Assembly: GCA_903845045.1 (NCBI GenBank)
Contig: CAIMWA010000281.1
Span: 1 to 50,149, forward strand
Direction: 5' to 3'
Length of the DNA stretch: 50,149 nt
Origin: an uncultured delta proteobacterium
GTDB taxonomy: Bacteria > Myxococcota_A > Polyangia > Polyangiales > Ga0077539
Below, piece after piece: positions 10,561 to 19,700 of the stretch; the stretch's first letter is position 1; every line of letters starts with the position of its first letter. The translations under genes were made by a program, and so were the position numbers. Under the pieces are notes generated by a model. It did not search any database and was not told the origin of the DNA. It saw only the letters and a program-made list of their open reading frames with translations.

Positions 10561-12201
10561 ATGAGGTACGCACCGCTCGTCGTCGCCGCTGCGCTGGTCT
10601 TCGGGTGCAGCGATGCGCCCCGCGCCTTCACGCCCGACGCGGCGACCCCCGTGCGCGACGCCGCCACGTCGGACCTCGGCCCCCGCGACGCCGCCGCCAC
10701 CGACGTCCCCGCCGTGTACGACGCCGGCCCCGCGGTGGACCGCCCCGCGGTGCAGTCGACGCACGACTTCGTGCTCCCTGGCGCGCCCGACGACAGCCCG
10801 ACGCGCTTCGCCGGCGCCGAGGACCCGTCCATGGCGCCGACCTTCGTCTACCCCGCCGATGGCACGTTCATCCCGCCGAACCTCCCGTCCTTCGAGGTGC
10901 ATTTCCGCCCCGGCGCGGGGCAGGACCTGTTCCAGGTCGCGTTCATCGGGTCGGTCACCGTGGCGCGCTTCTACACTCGCTGCATGCCCGTGAACGGCGG
11001 CTGCGTGGTCTCCCTCGACACCGACGCCCTCGGCCACGTCGCCGAGGCCGCCCTCGGACGCGGCACCGTCAGCGTGCAGATCACCGGCACGCGCTCGCCC
11101 GAGGGCGCGGCCATGGGCGGCGCGGTGGGGCGCTCGGCGACGATCACCCTCGGCGTCACGCGCAACCCGCTGCGCGGCGCGGTGTACTGGTGGGCGTCGT
11201 CGGGGTCCATCGTGCGCTACGACATGGGCACGCCGGGCGCGCACGCCGAGCGGTACCTCCAGGGCGATCCCATCAACTGCGTCGGCTGCCACGTGCTGTC
11301 GCGCGACGGCTCGCGCATCTGGGCCGGGCGCTTCATCCCGGGCATCCTCCCGACGCCGATCCTCGACGTGCCGACGCGCAACGCCGTGGGCGCCTCCTTC
11401 GCCGCGAGCTTCGGAACGTTCTCCCCCGACGACACGCGCTTCCTCGCGTCGAACGGCTCGACGCTCTACCTCATGGACGGCGCCACCGGCGCGGCGGCGA
11501 CGGGGCTCGCGCCGAACTTCCCAGGCTCCATGCCCGACTGGTCGCCGAGCGGCGCGCAGGTGGTGTTCGCGCGCCCCCACGGCTTCGGCGGACCGACGGG
11601 GCACTCGGGCGCCGCGGACCTCATGCTCATGCCGTGGACGGGCTCGGCCTTCGGCGCGGCGACGACGCTGCTCGCGAGCAGCGACGTGAACAACTACTAC
11701 CCGGCGTTCTCGCCGGACAACCTCTGGGTGCTCTTCAACCGCTCGCCGGACAGCTCGTACAACAACCTCGCGGCGCAGCTCTGGGTGACCCGCGCCGACG
11801 GCGGAGCGCCCACGCGCCTCGCGCACGCCGACGACGGCGACGGCAACGGCGACTCGTGGCCCAAGTGGACGCCCTTCGTCGAGAGCACCGGCGGCGAGGT
11901 CGACGAGCCCCTGCTGTGGTTCACCTTCTCGAGCCGCCGCGACTACGGCCTGCGCCTCCAGCAGCAGGGCACCGCCGCGGACATGCGCGTGACGCAGCTC
12001 TGGATGGCGTCGTTCCGCCCCAACACCCGCAATACGGACCCGAGTACTCCGGCGTTCTGGCTGCCGTTCCAGAACCTCGACCAGGGCAACCACATCGCGC
12101 AGTGGGTTCCGTCGCTGCAGCGGCAGATGTGCGGCGACGGCGGGGCCTGCGCGGCGGGCGAGACGTGCATCGGCGGGCGGTGCATCGGCGCGCCGCCGTG
12201 A
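10561..12201 (+). CDS. Secreted TolB/PD40-type beta-propeller protein with a CxxCH haem-c motif
   Basis: N-terminal AAALVFGCS lipobox; repeated blade-like motifs (FSPDDTRFLASNG, PDWSPSGAQVVFAR, FSPDNLWVLF); CVGCH. Confidence 0.75.
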   Translation: MRYAPLVVAAALVFGCSDAPRAFTPDAATPVRDAATSDLGPRDAAATDVPAVYDAGPAVDRPAVQSTHDFVLPGAPDDSPTRFAGAEDPSMAPTFVYPADGTFIPPNLPSFEVHFRPGAGQDLFQVAFIGSVTVARFYTRCMPVNGGCVVSLDTDALGHVAEAALGRGTVSVQITGTRSPEGAAMGGAVGRSATITLGVTRNPLRGAVYWWASSGSIVRYDMGTPGAHAERYLQGDPINCVGCHVLSRDGSRIWAGRFIPGILPTPILDVPTRNAVGASFAASFGTFSPDDTRFLASNGSTLYLMDGATGAAATGLAPNFPGSMPDWSPSGAQVVFARPHGFGGPTGHSGAADLMLMPWTGSAFGAATTLLASSDVNNYYPAFSPDNLWVLFNRSPDSSYNNLAAQLWVTRADGGAPTRLAHADDGDGNGDSWPKWTPFVESTGGEVDEPLLWFTFSSRRDYGLRLQQQGTAADMRVTQLWMASFRPNTRNTDPSTPAFWLPFQNLDQGNHIAQWVPSLQRQMCGDGGACAAGETCIGGRCIGAPP

Positions 12202-13013
12202 CGCTCCCTGCCGTGACGCTCCACGCGTGGGCGCGGGCGTACCTGCTCTCCGCGGACCTCGCGACGAAGTTCGATCCACCGCCACCGCCAGAGCCTTCGG
12301 ACGACGACCCGGTGCCCGCATCGGAGCGCGACCTGCGCCCGGGCCGTCCGCCGGAGCTTCAGCGCATCGAGCGGGCGGGCAAGAGCCCCGGGCGCGGCGC
12401 CCTGGCGGACCCGAAGCGCCGGGCGTGGCTGTGGCACACGTTCCTGCATCACGAGCTGCAGGCCGCGGAGCTCATGGCGTGGGCCATCGTGGCGTTCCCG
12501 GAGACGCCGGCGGCGTTTCGTCGCGGGGTGGCGGCGATCCTGCTCGACGAGGTGCGGCACATGGCGATGTACCGCACGGCGCTCGCCGACGACGGCGCGC
12601 GGGTGGGCGACTTCGGCGTGCGCGACTGGTTCTGGCAGCGCGTTCCCGCGGTGCGCGATGCGGCGGGGTTCTGCGCGGTGATGGGCATGGGCCTCGAGGC
12701 CGCGAACCTCGACCACGGCATGCGCTACGCGTCATGGCTGCGCGAGGCGGGCTGCCCCTCCGGCGCGGCGATCCAGGACACCATCGCCGACGAGGAGCTT
12801 CCGCACGTGCGCTTCGGGCTGCACTGGTTCAAGCGCTTCACCGGCGCGGCGGACTTCGACACCTGGCGCGCGCACCTGCCGCCGCCGCTGACCCCGGCGC
12901 TGCTGCGGGGCAACGCCATGAACCGCGCGGCACGCACGCGGGCGGGCATGGAGCGGGCGTTCCTCGACGCGCTCGAGGCGTCGCGCTTCGACCCGGCGGG
13001 CGCTCGCGCGTGA
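12198..13013 (+). CDS. DUF455/ferritin-like domain protein
   Basis: LHHELQAAELMAWAIVAFPE, LLDEVRHMAMY, ADEELPHVRFGLHWF; GTG start overlaps the upstream stop by 4 nt. Confidence 0.8.
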   Translation: MTLPAVTLHAWARAYLLSADLATKFDPPPPPEPSDDDPVPASERDLRPGRPPELQRIERAGKSPGRGALADPKRRAWLWHTFLHHELQAAELMAWAIVAFPETPAAFRRGVAAILLDEVRHMAMYRTALADDGARVGDFGVRDWFWQRVPAVRDAAGFCAVMGMGLEAANLDHGMRYASWLREAGCPSGAAIQDTIADEELPHVRFGLHWFKRFTGAADFDTWRAHLPPPLTPALLRGNAMNRAARTRAGMERAFLDALEASRFDPAGARA

Positions 13014-13018
13014 GCGGC

Positions 13019-13128
13019 GGGGACACAGTTAACTTGTTGCATTCGCACCCAGCGCCGGCCGGGAATGCAACAACGTAACTGTGTCCCCATGCGTCGAGCC
13101 GGGAATGCAACAACGTAACTGTGTCCCC
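13019..13128 (+). repeat. Family A GGGGAC-type inverted-repeat element, arms L-R-R, abutting the next ATG
   Basis: L arm 13019-13044; R arms 13063-13088 and 13103-13128; ATG of the next gene at 13129. Confidence 0.92.
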
Positions 13129-14013
13129 ATGGGCCGCGCGTGGGTGTTCAACTTCGACGCCGAGGAGGAGCTCGCGCGCCCCGGCCGGCTCACCCCGTCG
13201 CCGTCGTTGCGCGACCGCTTCGCGCAGCTCGCCGAGGCCACCGGGCTGCTCCGCGAGGGCGACCTGCGCGTCGACGAATTCAACCTGGAATCAGGGTGTT
13301 TTCGCGGGATGCGCGGGGCCGCGTGGTGCCCGACGCCGCGGGCGCTCCGGGCGCTGCGCAGGGCCGGCGCGGTGGTCGACGAGGCGCCGTCGCCGGCGGT
13401 GCTTCGCGCGGCGAACCATCGCGCGCTCGTCGAGGGACGCGTGCCCGACCTCCCCGGCGGACGCTGGGTGCGCAGCGAGGACGACGTGCGCGCGGCGCTC
13501 GCGGAAGGGTCGTGCAGCGGGCGGTGGCTGCTCAAGCGCGCGTGGGCCTACAACGGCCGCGGGAGGCTGCGCGCCCGGGACGGCGACCTCGACGCGCACA
13601 CGGCGCAGTGGGTGCGGGCGTCGCTGGCTTCGGCCGACGGGCTGCGCATGGAGCCCGAGGTCGAGCGCTCCCTCGACGTGGCCGTGCACGGCGAGATCGC
13701 GCGCGACGGAGCGGTGGTGTGTGGATCGCTCACGGTGCAGCGCTGCGACGCCTTCGGGGCTTGGCAGGGCACCGAGATCGCGTCGCCCGAGGTGCTCGAC
13801 GCGGGCGAGCGCGAGGCGCTGCGTGGGGTGCTGCGCGAGGTCGTCGCGGCGCTGCGCGGCGTCGGGTACTGGGGTCCCTTCGGCGTCGACGGGTTTCGCT
13901 GGAGCGGCGGCTTCGTGCCGTGCTGCGACGTGAACGCGCGCTACACGATGGGGTGGTCCGTGGGCATGGCGAAGAGCGCCGAGGCGTTCGCGGTGGTGAG
14001 CGCGGCGAGCTGA
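13129..14013 (+). CDS. ATP-grasp-like protein
   Basis: WLLKRAWAYNGRGR, GYWGPFGVDGFRW, DVNARYTMGW resemble ATP-grasp ligase motifs. Confidence 0.65.
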   Translation: MGRAWVFNFDAEEELARPGRLTPSPSLRDRFAQLAEATGLLREGDLRVDEFNLESGCFRGMRGAAWCPTPRALRALRRAGAVVDEAPSPAVLRAANHRALVEGRVPDLPGGRWVRSEDDVRAALAEGSCSGRWLLKRAWAYNGRGRLRARDGDLDAHTAQWVRASLASADGLRMEPEVERSLDVAVHGEIARDGAVVCGSLTVQRCDAFGAWQGTEIASPEVLDAGEREALRGVLREVVAALRGVGYWGPFGVDGFRWSGGFVPCCDVNARYTMGWSVGMAKSAEAFAVVSAAS

Positions 14014-14753
14014 TCGGGCGTCGTCTCGCGCAGCGCGGCGAGGGCGTCGACGACGCGCGCGAGGTCCGCGGGCTCGCAGCGGCGCGAGGGGCGGTCGACG
14101 CCGTGCGGAAGCTGATCGGGCGCGTCGGTCTCGACGAGCAGGCGGTGCGCGGGGGTCGCGCGGGCGCTCTCCGCAGGGCGCTTCGCGACGGGGCGCGTGA
14201 CGCTGCCGCCGAAGGAGAGGTGGAAGCCGAGGTCCGTCCAGGCGCGCACGCGGGAGGCGCCGCCGGAGTAGGCGTGCACGAGGCCCGGACGCGACGGCAG
14301 CGGCACCGAAGACAGCAGCGCGAGGGCCTCGGGGTGCGCGCCGACGACGTGCAGCACCAACGGTAGGTCCAGCGCGCGCGCGACGGCGGCGTGGGCGGCG
14401 AGCGCCGAGAGCTGCTGGTCCATGGGCACGGCGGTGGTGACGTCGAGGCCGCATTCGCCGATGGCGACGACGCGATCGCGGTGGGCCGTGACGGTGCCGG
14501 CGAGGCGCGCGAGGGCGTCGTCGAGGGCGTCGCGGGAGAGCGACGGCAGCGCGTGCGGATGAACGCCGAGGGCCACGCCGCGCGCTCCTGCGAGGGCGGC
14601 GGCGAGGGTGTGCTCCCAGCGCTGAGGGTGCACCGCCGGGACCACCGCGAAGCGCACGCCGGCGTCGACGGCGCGCTGCCAGACGGCGTCGCGGTCGGCG
14701 TCGAAGGCAGGGAGGTCGAGGTGGCAATGCGCGTCGAAGAGCGCGGCGGTCAC
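13941..14753 (-). CDS. TatD family metal-dependent hydrolase
   Basis: DAHCHLDLPAF, GVHPHALP, GECGLD, LHVVGAH, HAYSGG, VETDAPDQLP. Confidence 0.88.
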   Translation of the reverse strand: MTAALFDAHCHLDLPAFDADRDAVWQRAVDAGVRFAVVPAVHPQRWEHTLAAALAGARGVALGVHPHALPSLSRDALDDALARLAGTVTAHRDRVVAIGECGLDVTTAVPMDQQLSALAAHAAVARALDLPLVLHVVGAHPEALALLSSVPLPSRPGLVHAYSGGASRVRAWTDLGFHLSFGGSVTRPVAKRPAESARATPAHRLLVETDAPDQLPHGVDRPSRRCEPADLARVVDALAALRETTPDQLAALTTANASALFAMPTDHPIV

Positions 14754-15037
14754 GGGGCGGGGGTGCCCTGGTCGGGGGCGCCCGCGGCGACGGCCTTGGC
14801 GAAGGCCTCGCGCACGGCGACGGTGGCGCTCACGAGCTTGCCGCGCACGATGAACGCGTCGCCGTCCTTGCGGGAGCCGGCGACCTTGAGGGTGAAGGCG
14901 TGGGCGCCCGCGAGCGTTCCCTTGGCCGGCGCGCCCGGCGGAAACGGACGCGTGGACCGCACGGTGACGTGCAGCGCGTCGGCGGCGGAGACGGTGCCGG
15001 AGCCGTCGGGCTCCCAGAGGATCGCGTCGTTCATCAT
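14750..15037 (-). CDS. Small hypothetical protein (95 aa)
   Basis: MMNDAILWEPDGSGTVSAADALHVTVRS...; 4-nt overlaps with both neighbours. Confidence 0.65.
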   Translation of the reverse strand: MMNDAILWEPDGSGTVSAADALHVTVRSTRPFPPGAPAKGTLAGAHAFTLKVAGSRKDGDAFIVRGKLVSATVAVREAFAKAVAAGAPDQGTPAP

Positions 15038-15519
15038 CGTTGCGAGTGCCGCTTGATGGCGGCGCGGGCCTCGCGGTCGCCCTCGCGGCGCTTGATCTCC
15101 TCGCGGCGGTCGGCGTTGTCCTTGTGCTTGGCGAGGCCGAGCTCGAGCTTCACGCGGGCGCCGCGAAAGTAGGCCTTGAGGGCGATGAGGGTGTAGCCGC
15201 GCTGCGAGATCTTGCCGTCGATGCGGTCGATCTCGGCGCGGTGCGCAAGCAGCTTGCGCGGGCGCTTCTCGTCGTGGCGGCCGACGGTCGCGAAGGCATA
15301 CGGGGGGATGTATGCGTTCATGAGCACGAGCTGGCCCTCGCGTACGGTGCCGTAGGCGTCGCCGAGCTCCATGCGCCCCCCGCGGAGGCTCTTCACCTCG
15401 GAGCCCTGGAGCACGATGCCCACCTCGATCACCTCGTCGACGGTGTACCGCATCGACGCGCGGCGGTTCTCGGCGATGGGCCGGATCTCCTGGGCTGCAG
15501 CGGCGGCGTGCTTGCTCAC
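15034..15519 (-). CDS. smpB: SsrA-binding protein SmpB
   Basis: ENRRASMRYTVDEVIEVGIVLQGSEVKSLRGGRMELGDAYGTVREGQLVLMNAYIPPY...ARVKLELGLAKHKDNADRREEIKRREGDREARAAIK. Confidence 0.95.
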   Translation of the reverse strand: MSKHAAAAAQEIRPIAENRRASMRYTVDEVIEVGIVLQGSEVKSLRGGRMELGDAYGTVREGQLVLMNAYIPPYAFATVGRHDEKRPRKLLAHRAEIDRIDGKISQRGYTLIALKAYFRGARVKLELGLAKHKDNADRREEIKRREGDREARAAIKRHSQR

Positions 15520-15593
15520 GGCGGGGCGCCGGGGTGTAGCACAGCCCCGGGGACCCCATCGGGTTCTTGCGGCCGCTGCGTCGGCGCCGACGG

Positions 15594-15666
15594 TGGATGC
15601 AACAACGTAACTGTGTCCCCGACGCCGTCGGCGCCGACGGCGGATGCAACAACGTAACTGTGTCCC
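15594..15666 (+). repeat. Family A right-arm tandem pair without a left arm
   Basis: ggatgcaacaacgtaactgtgtcccc at 15594-15619 (preceding bases tg) and 15641-15666; 47-nt period. Confidence 0.88.
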
Positions 15667-15677
15667 CGATGCTGCGG

Positions 15678-16682
15678 CTACTTCGGGTTCGCGCGCAGCA
15701 CCGCGTCGAGGGCGAAGACGATCTCGCGCACGCCCTCGCCGGTCACCGCGCTCACGCCCCGGAGCTCGATGCCCCGCTCGGCGAACTGCGGCTTGTACAG
15801 CTCCCACGCGGCCCGCGCGTCGGGAAGGTCGATCTGGCTCACCGCCACGATCTGCGCGCGCTCGGCCATCGCCGGGTCGAAGAGGCGGACCTCGTTCATG
15901 AGCGCGTCCCAGCGGGCGAGGATGTCGATGTCGTCGTCCTGCACGGTGATCAGGTGCAGCAGCACCCGCGTGCGCTCGACGTGCTTCAGGAACCGCACGC
16001 CAAGCCCCGCGCCGCTCGCCGCCCCGGGGATCAACCCCGGGATGTCCGCCATCAGGAAGCTCCGGTCGTCGTCGACGCGCACCACGCCCAGGTTCGGAAC
16101 GAGCGTCGTGAAGGGGTAGTCGGCGATCTTCGGCTTCGCCCGCGACACCGCCGCGATGAACGTGCTCTTGCCCGCGTTCGGGAACCCCAGGATCCCCACG
16201 TCGGCCAGCAGCTTCAGCTCCAGCCGCAGCGAGCGCTTCTCGCCCTTCTCCCCGGGCTGCGCCTTGCGCGGGGCCTGGTCCCAGGGCGTGGCGAAGTTCA
16301 TGTTGCCGAGGCCCCCGCGGCCGCCCTTGGCGATGACCACGGTCTGGCCGTCGTCGCTCAGGTCGGCCAGCACGCCGCCGGTCTCGGCGTCGAAGACCAC
16401 GGTGCCCACGGGGACCTTCACGTCGAGGGCCTCGCCGCCCTTGCCGTTGCAGTCGGTGCGGCCGCCGGGCTCGCCGCGCGGGGCGTTCCAGCGCGGGCGA
16501 AAGCGGAACTCCAGGAGCGTTCCCACCTGCGCGTCGGCCCGCAGCACCACGTCGCCGCCGCGACCCCCGTCGCCCCCGTCGGGACCCCCGAACGGCACGT
16601 GCGCCTCGCGGCGGAACGACACCTTGCCTTCGCCGCCGTCGCCCGCCGCCACCTCGATCTCTGCCTCGTCGATGAACTTCAC
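15678..16682 (-). CDS. obg: Obg family GTPase (CgtA)
   Basis: KFIDEAEIEVAAGDGGEGKVSFRREAHVPFGGPDGGDGGRGGDVVLRAD and GFPNAGKSTFI; GTG start. Confidence 0.95.
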   Translation of the reverse strand: MKFIDEAEIEVAAGDGGEGKVSFRREAHVPFGGPDGGDGGRGGDVVLRADAQVGTLLEFRFRPRWNAPRGEPGGRTDCNGKGGEALDVKVPVGTVVFDAETGGVLADLSDDGQTVVIAKGGRGGLGNMNFATPWDQAPRKAQPGEKGEKRSLRLELKLLADVGILGFPNAGKSTFIAAVSRAKPKIADYPFTTLVPNLGVVRVDDDRSFLMADIPGLIPGAASGAGLGVRFLKHVERTRVLLHLITVQDDDIDILARWDALMNEVRLFDPAMAERAQIVAVSQIDLPDARAAWELYKPQFAERGIELRGVSAVTGEGVREIVFALDAVLRANPK

Positions 16683-16742
16683 GGCCGAGCCCCTTACCAC
16701 ACGCCTTGTAAGAACTTGGCTCCGCGCGCACCGTTCGGCTAA

Positions 16743-19700
16743 GTGCTGGACCCGAGCGCCCCCGTGCAGCCCCCCGACGAAGATCCCCGCAGCGCGTTCG
16801 TCCGGCACCTGCCGCGCAAGATCGTCGAGATCAAGGCCACCCTCGGCGCCGTGCTCGCGGACCCGTCGCAGCTCCGCATGCGCGACGAGCTGCGCCGCCG
16901 CGCCCAGGCGGTGCTCGTGCTCGCCCGCACGCACCAGCTCCCCACCCTCGGCGACGGGCTCCAGGCCCTCATCGACGCCCTCGACGAGCACCGCGGCGAC
17001 GCCACCCTCGGCCGCCCGCAGCTCGACCGCGTCACCGCCCTGGCCGCCTCGCTGGCCTCCCGCGCCGCGCTCGACACCCGCGACGCCCACGCCTCGACGG
17101 CCCCGTCCATGGCGGCCCCGACGCTCACGCGCAGCGAGGTGCCCATGACCCGCACGCTGGTGCCGGGCATCCCGCTGGCCCGCGGCGAGCACGCGCCCCC
17201 CGTCGGAGCGATGGTCCGCGCGCTCAGCCACCGCAGCCCCGCCTACGGCCCCGCGCGGCTCACCGCGCCGCCCGCCGACGGCGCCAGCCGCACGCCCCTC
17301 GCGCACGCCACGCAGGTGCTCTTCGCGGGCTCCGCGGTGCGCGCGCAGACCCTCCTCGCCGCCCTCGGCCACGACGCCGACGTCACCCTCGCGCACTCCT
17401 CCGACGAGGCCCTCGCCCGCGCCCGCGACGCCGCCCCCGACGTCGTCGTCGCCGAGGACGCCCCCCCCTGGGACGGCGCCCGCCTCGCCGCGCGCATGGC
17501 CGCCGACGCCCTCGTGCGGTTCATCCCGGTGATCGTCGTGGCCGCCGTCGGCGAGGCCGCCAACGCCCTGCGCGCGCGGTGCTCCGAGGCCTTCGACGTG
17601 GTCGAGGCCGACGTCGACGGCGAGCGCCTGCACGTCCGCGTGCAGCGGGCCCTGCGCGGGTCGCCGTCGATGCCGCCGCCGACCTCGCACGAGCTGGGCG
17701 AGCTCACCCTCGACGAGCTCGTGCGCGCCCTCCAGGACGAGCTCCGCCGCGGCCTCGCCGGGGCCACGCTGCCGTCGCACCGCAGCGCGCACATTCCCCT
17801 CGGGGCCGGCGACGAGGTGCTCGCCGCCACCTGGGAGGCCATCGCGCGCATCCGCACCGTCGTCGAGGAGCGGTCCAACGGCGCGGTGCGCTTCGACCTC
17901 CCGATCACGCCGCGGGGGCTCGTGGGCGCCGAGGTGTTCTCGCCCGGCGCGGTGTCCGACCCCGCTCTTCAGGACGAGCCCGCCGACGATCCGCTCACCG
18001 GCCGGCGCGCGCTCATCGTCGACGACGACCCGGCGGTGCTCGCGCAATTCGGCGACCTGCTGCGCGGCGCGGGCATGACCGTGACGCTGCACAACGACGG
18101 CGCCGAGGCCCTCGAGGGCGCGCGCCGGGACCTGCCCGACGTCATCCTCGCGGACATCCTCATGCCGGGCGTCGACGGCTTCGCGTTCTGCCGCGCGATC
18201 CGCCGCGACGTCGCGCTGCGCCACACCCCGGTGATCCTCCTCTCGTGGCGCGAGGACCTGCTCTTCCGCATGCGCGAGCTCGGCGCCCGGGCGTCGGGGT
18301 ACCTCCGCAAGGAGAGCGACGGGTCCGCGATCCTCGCGCGGGTGCGGGCGACGCTGCGGTCCCGGGCGCGCACGCTGCGCCGCATCGCCGACCTCGTGCC
18401 CGGCGCCGAGGTGCGCGGGCGCCTCGAGCGCGTGGGATCGTTCGCGCTCCTCGAGGGCACGGCGCGGTCGCTGGGCGACGCGTCGGTGACCCTCGCCGAC
18501 GCCGGGAGCGTGACGGAGCTGGAGCTGCGCCAGGGGAGCCTCGTGGCCGCCACGCGCACCTCGCAGGACGGCGCGCTGGCCCGCGGCGAGGTGGCGCTGG
18601 CGCGGGCCCTCGGCCTCAACGCGGCGCGCTTCGCCGTGCGCCGGGCGTCGCACCCGGTGCGCGAGAACATCCACGGACGCCTCGCCGAGGTGCTGGCCCG
18701 CTGCGCGCGGCAGGTGACGGCGCTCGAGGAGGCGGTGTCCGGCGCGTCGCTGCTCGAGGTGCTGCGCGTGGACTTCGACGCCGACAGCGCCCTCGAGTAC
18801 GCGAGCTCGCTGCCGGCGCCGATGCGGGTGGCCGTGGAGCGCATGGTGCAGGGCGACTCGCCGCGCGACATGGTGCTGCGCGACGGCGTGGCGCCGCAGG
18901 AGCTCGAGCCGCTGCTCATCGAGCTGGCCCGCCGCGGGGCCGTGCAGCGCGTCGTGGGACGCAACCGCGAGGACCTCGCCGAGGCCCTGCGCGAGCGCGC
19001 CGTGGCGCAGGAGTCGAACGGCGAAGGCGCGAGCTGGGAGACCTTCGACGCGTCGTCGCCGCGCCCGGCGCCGTCGGTGCGCGGGGCGGTGTCCGACGTG
19101 CTCGCGAAGATCACGCGGCCGCTGTCGCGCATGACCCCGGTGGACAGCCTCGCCGACGCCGTCTGGCGGGAGCTCCGGGACTCCGTCGACGACCCCGGCG
19201 CCCCCGCGGAGCCGCCCCCGAAGGCGCTGCGCCCGACGTCGCCCGCGTCGCCGCGCCCGGCCGACGCCCCGGTGCCCATCCCCGCGCCGGTGAGCGCCGA
19301 GGAGCAGTGGAACCTCCCGAGCGACCGTCCGCGCGCCGCGCCCGCCACCGAGGCGCCGCCGGCACCGCCGCCCGAGGCACCCGCCGAGGGTTCCGCGCCT
19401 GGAATCCCGACGGTGCAGCCCGGCGTTGCGTCGGAGCCGCCGCCGTCGGTGCGCGCACCTGCCCCCGCGGCCCGGCGTTCGCCGCTGTCGGAGATCCCCG
19501 AGGCGTCGGAGATGCCGACGGAGGAGCACCCCATCGACGAGGCCCTGCTGCGCGCCTCGCGACGCCCGGCGCCGCTGTCGGTGCCTTCGCCGGCGCCGTC
19601 CTTCGTGCCCGGCCCGCCGGTGGCCAAGCGGGACCTCGACCCGCTGTCGCACGTGCCCGACTACGACCCGCTGTCGCACGTCCCGGACTTCATTCCCCAG

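Noticed and set aside
13019-13128. RBS or -10 promoter inside the family A R arm (gtaact, 8 nt before ATG)
   Set aside because: Spacing is similar to the TATACT cases but the hexamer match to TATAAT is poor; left as an open question rather than a feature.
15541-15560. ccccggggacccc as a possible L arm of the 15.6 kb element
   Set aside because: Only the GGGGAC hexamer matches; no further similarity to the L arm.
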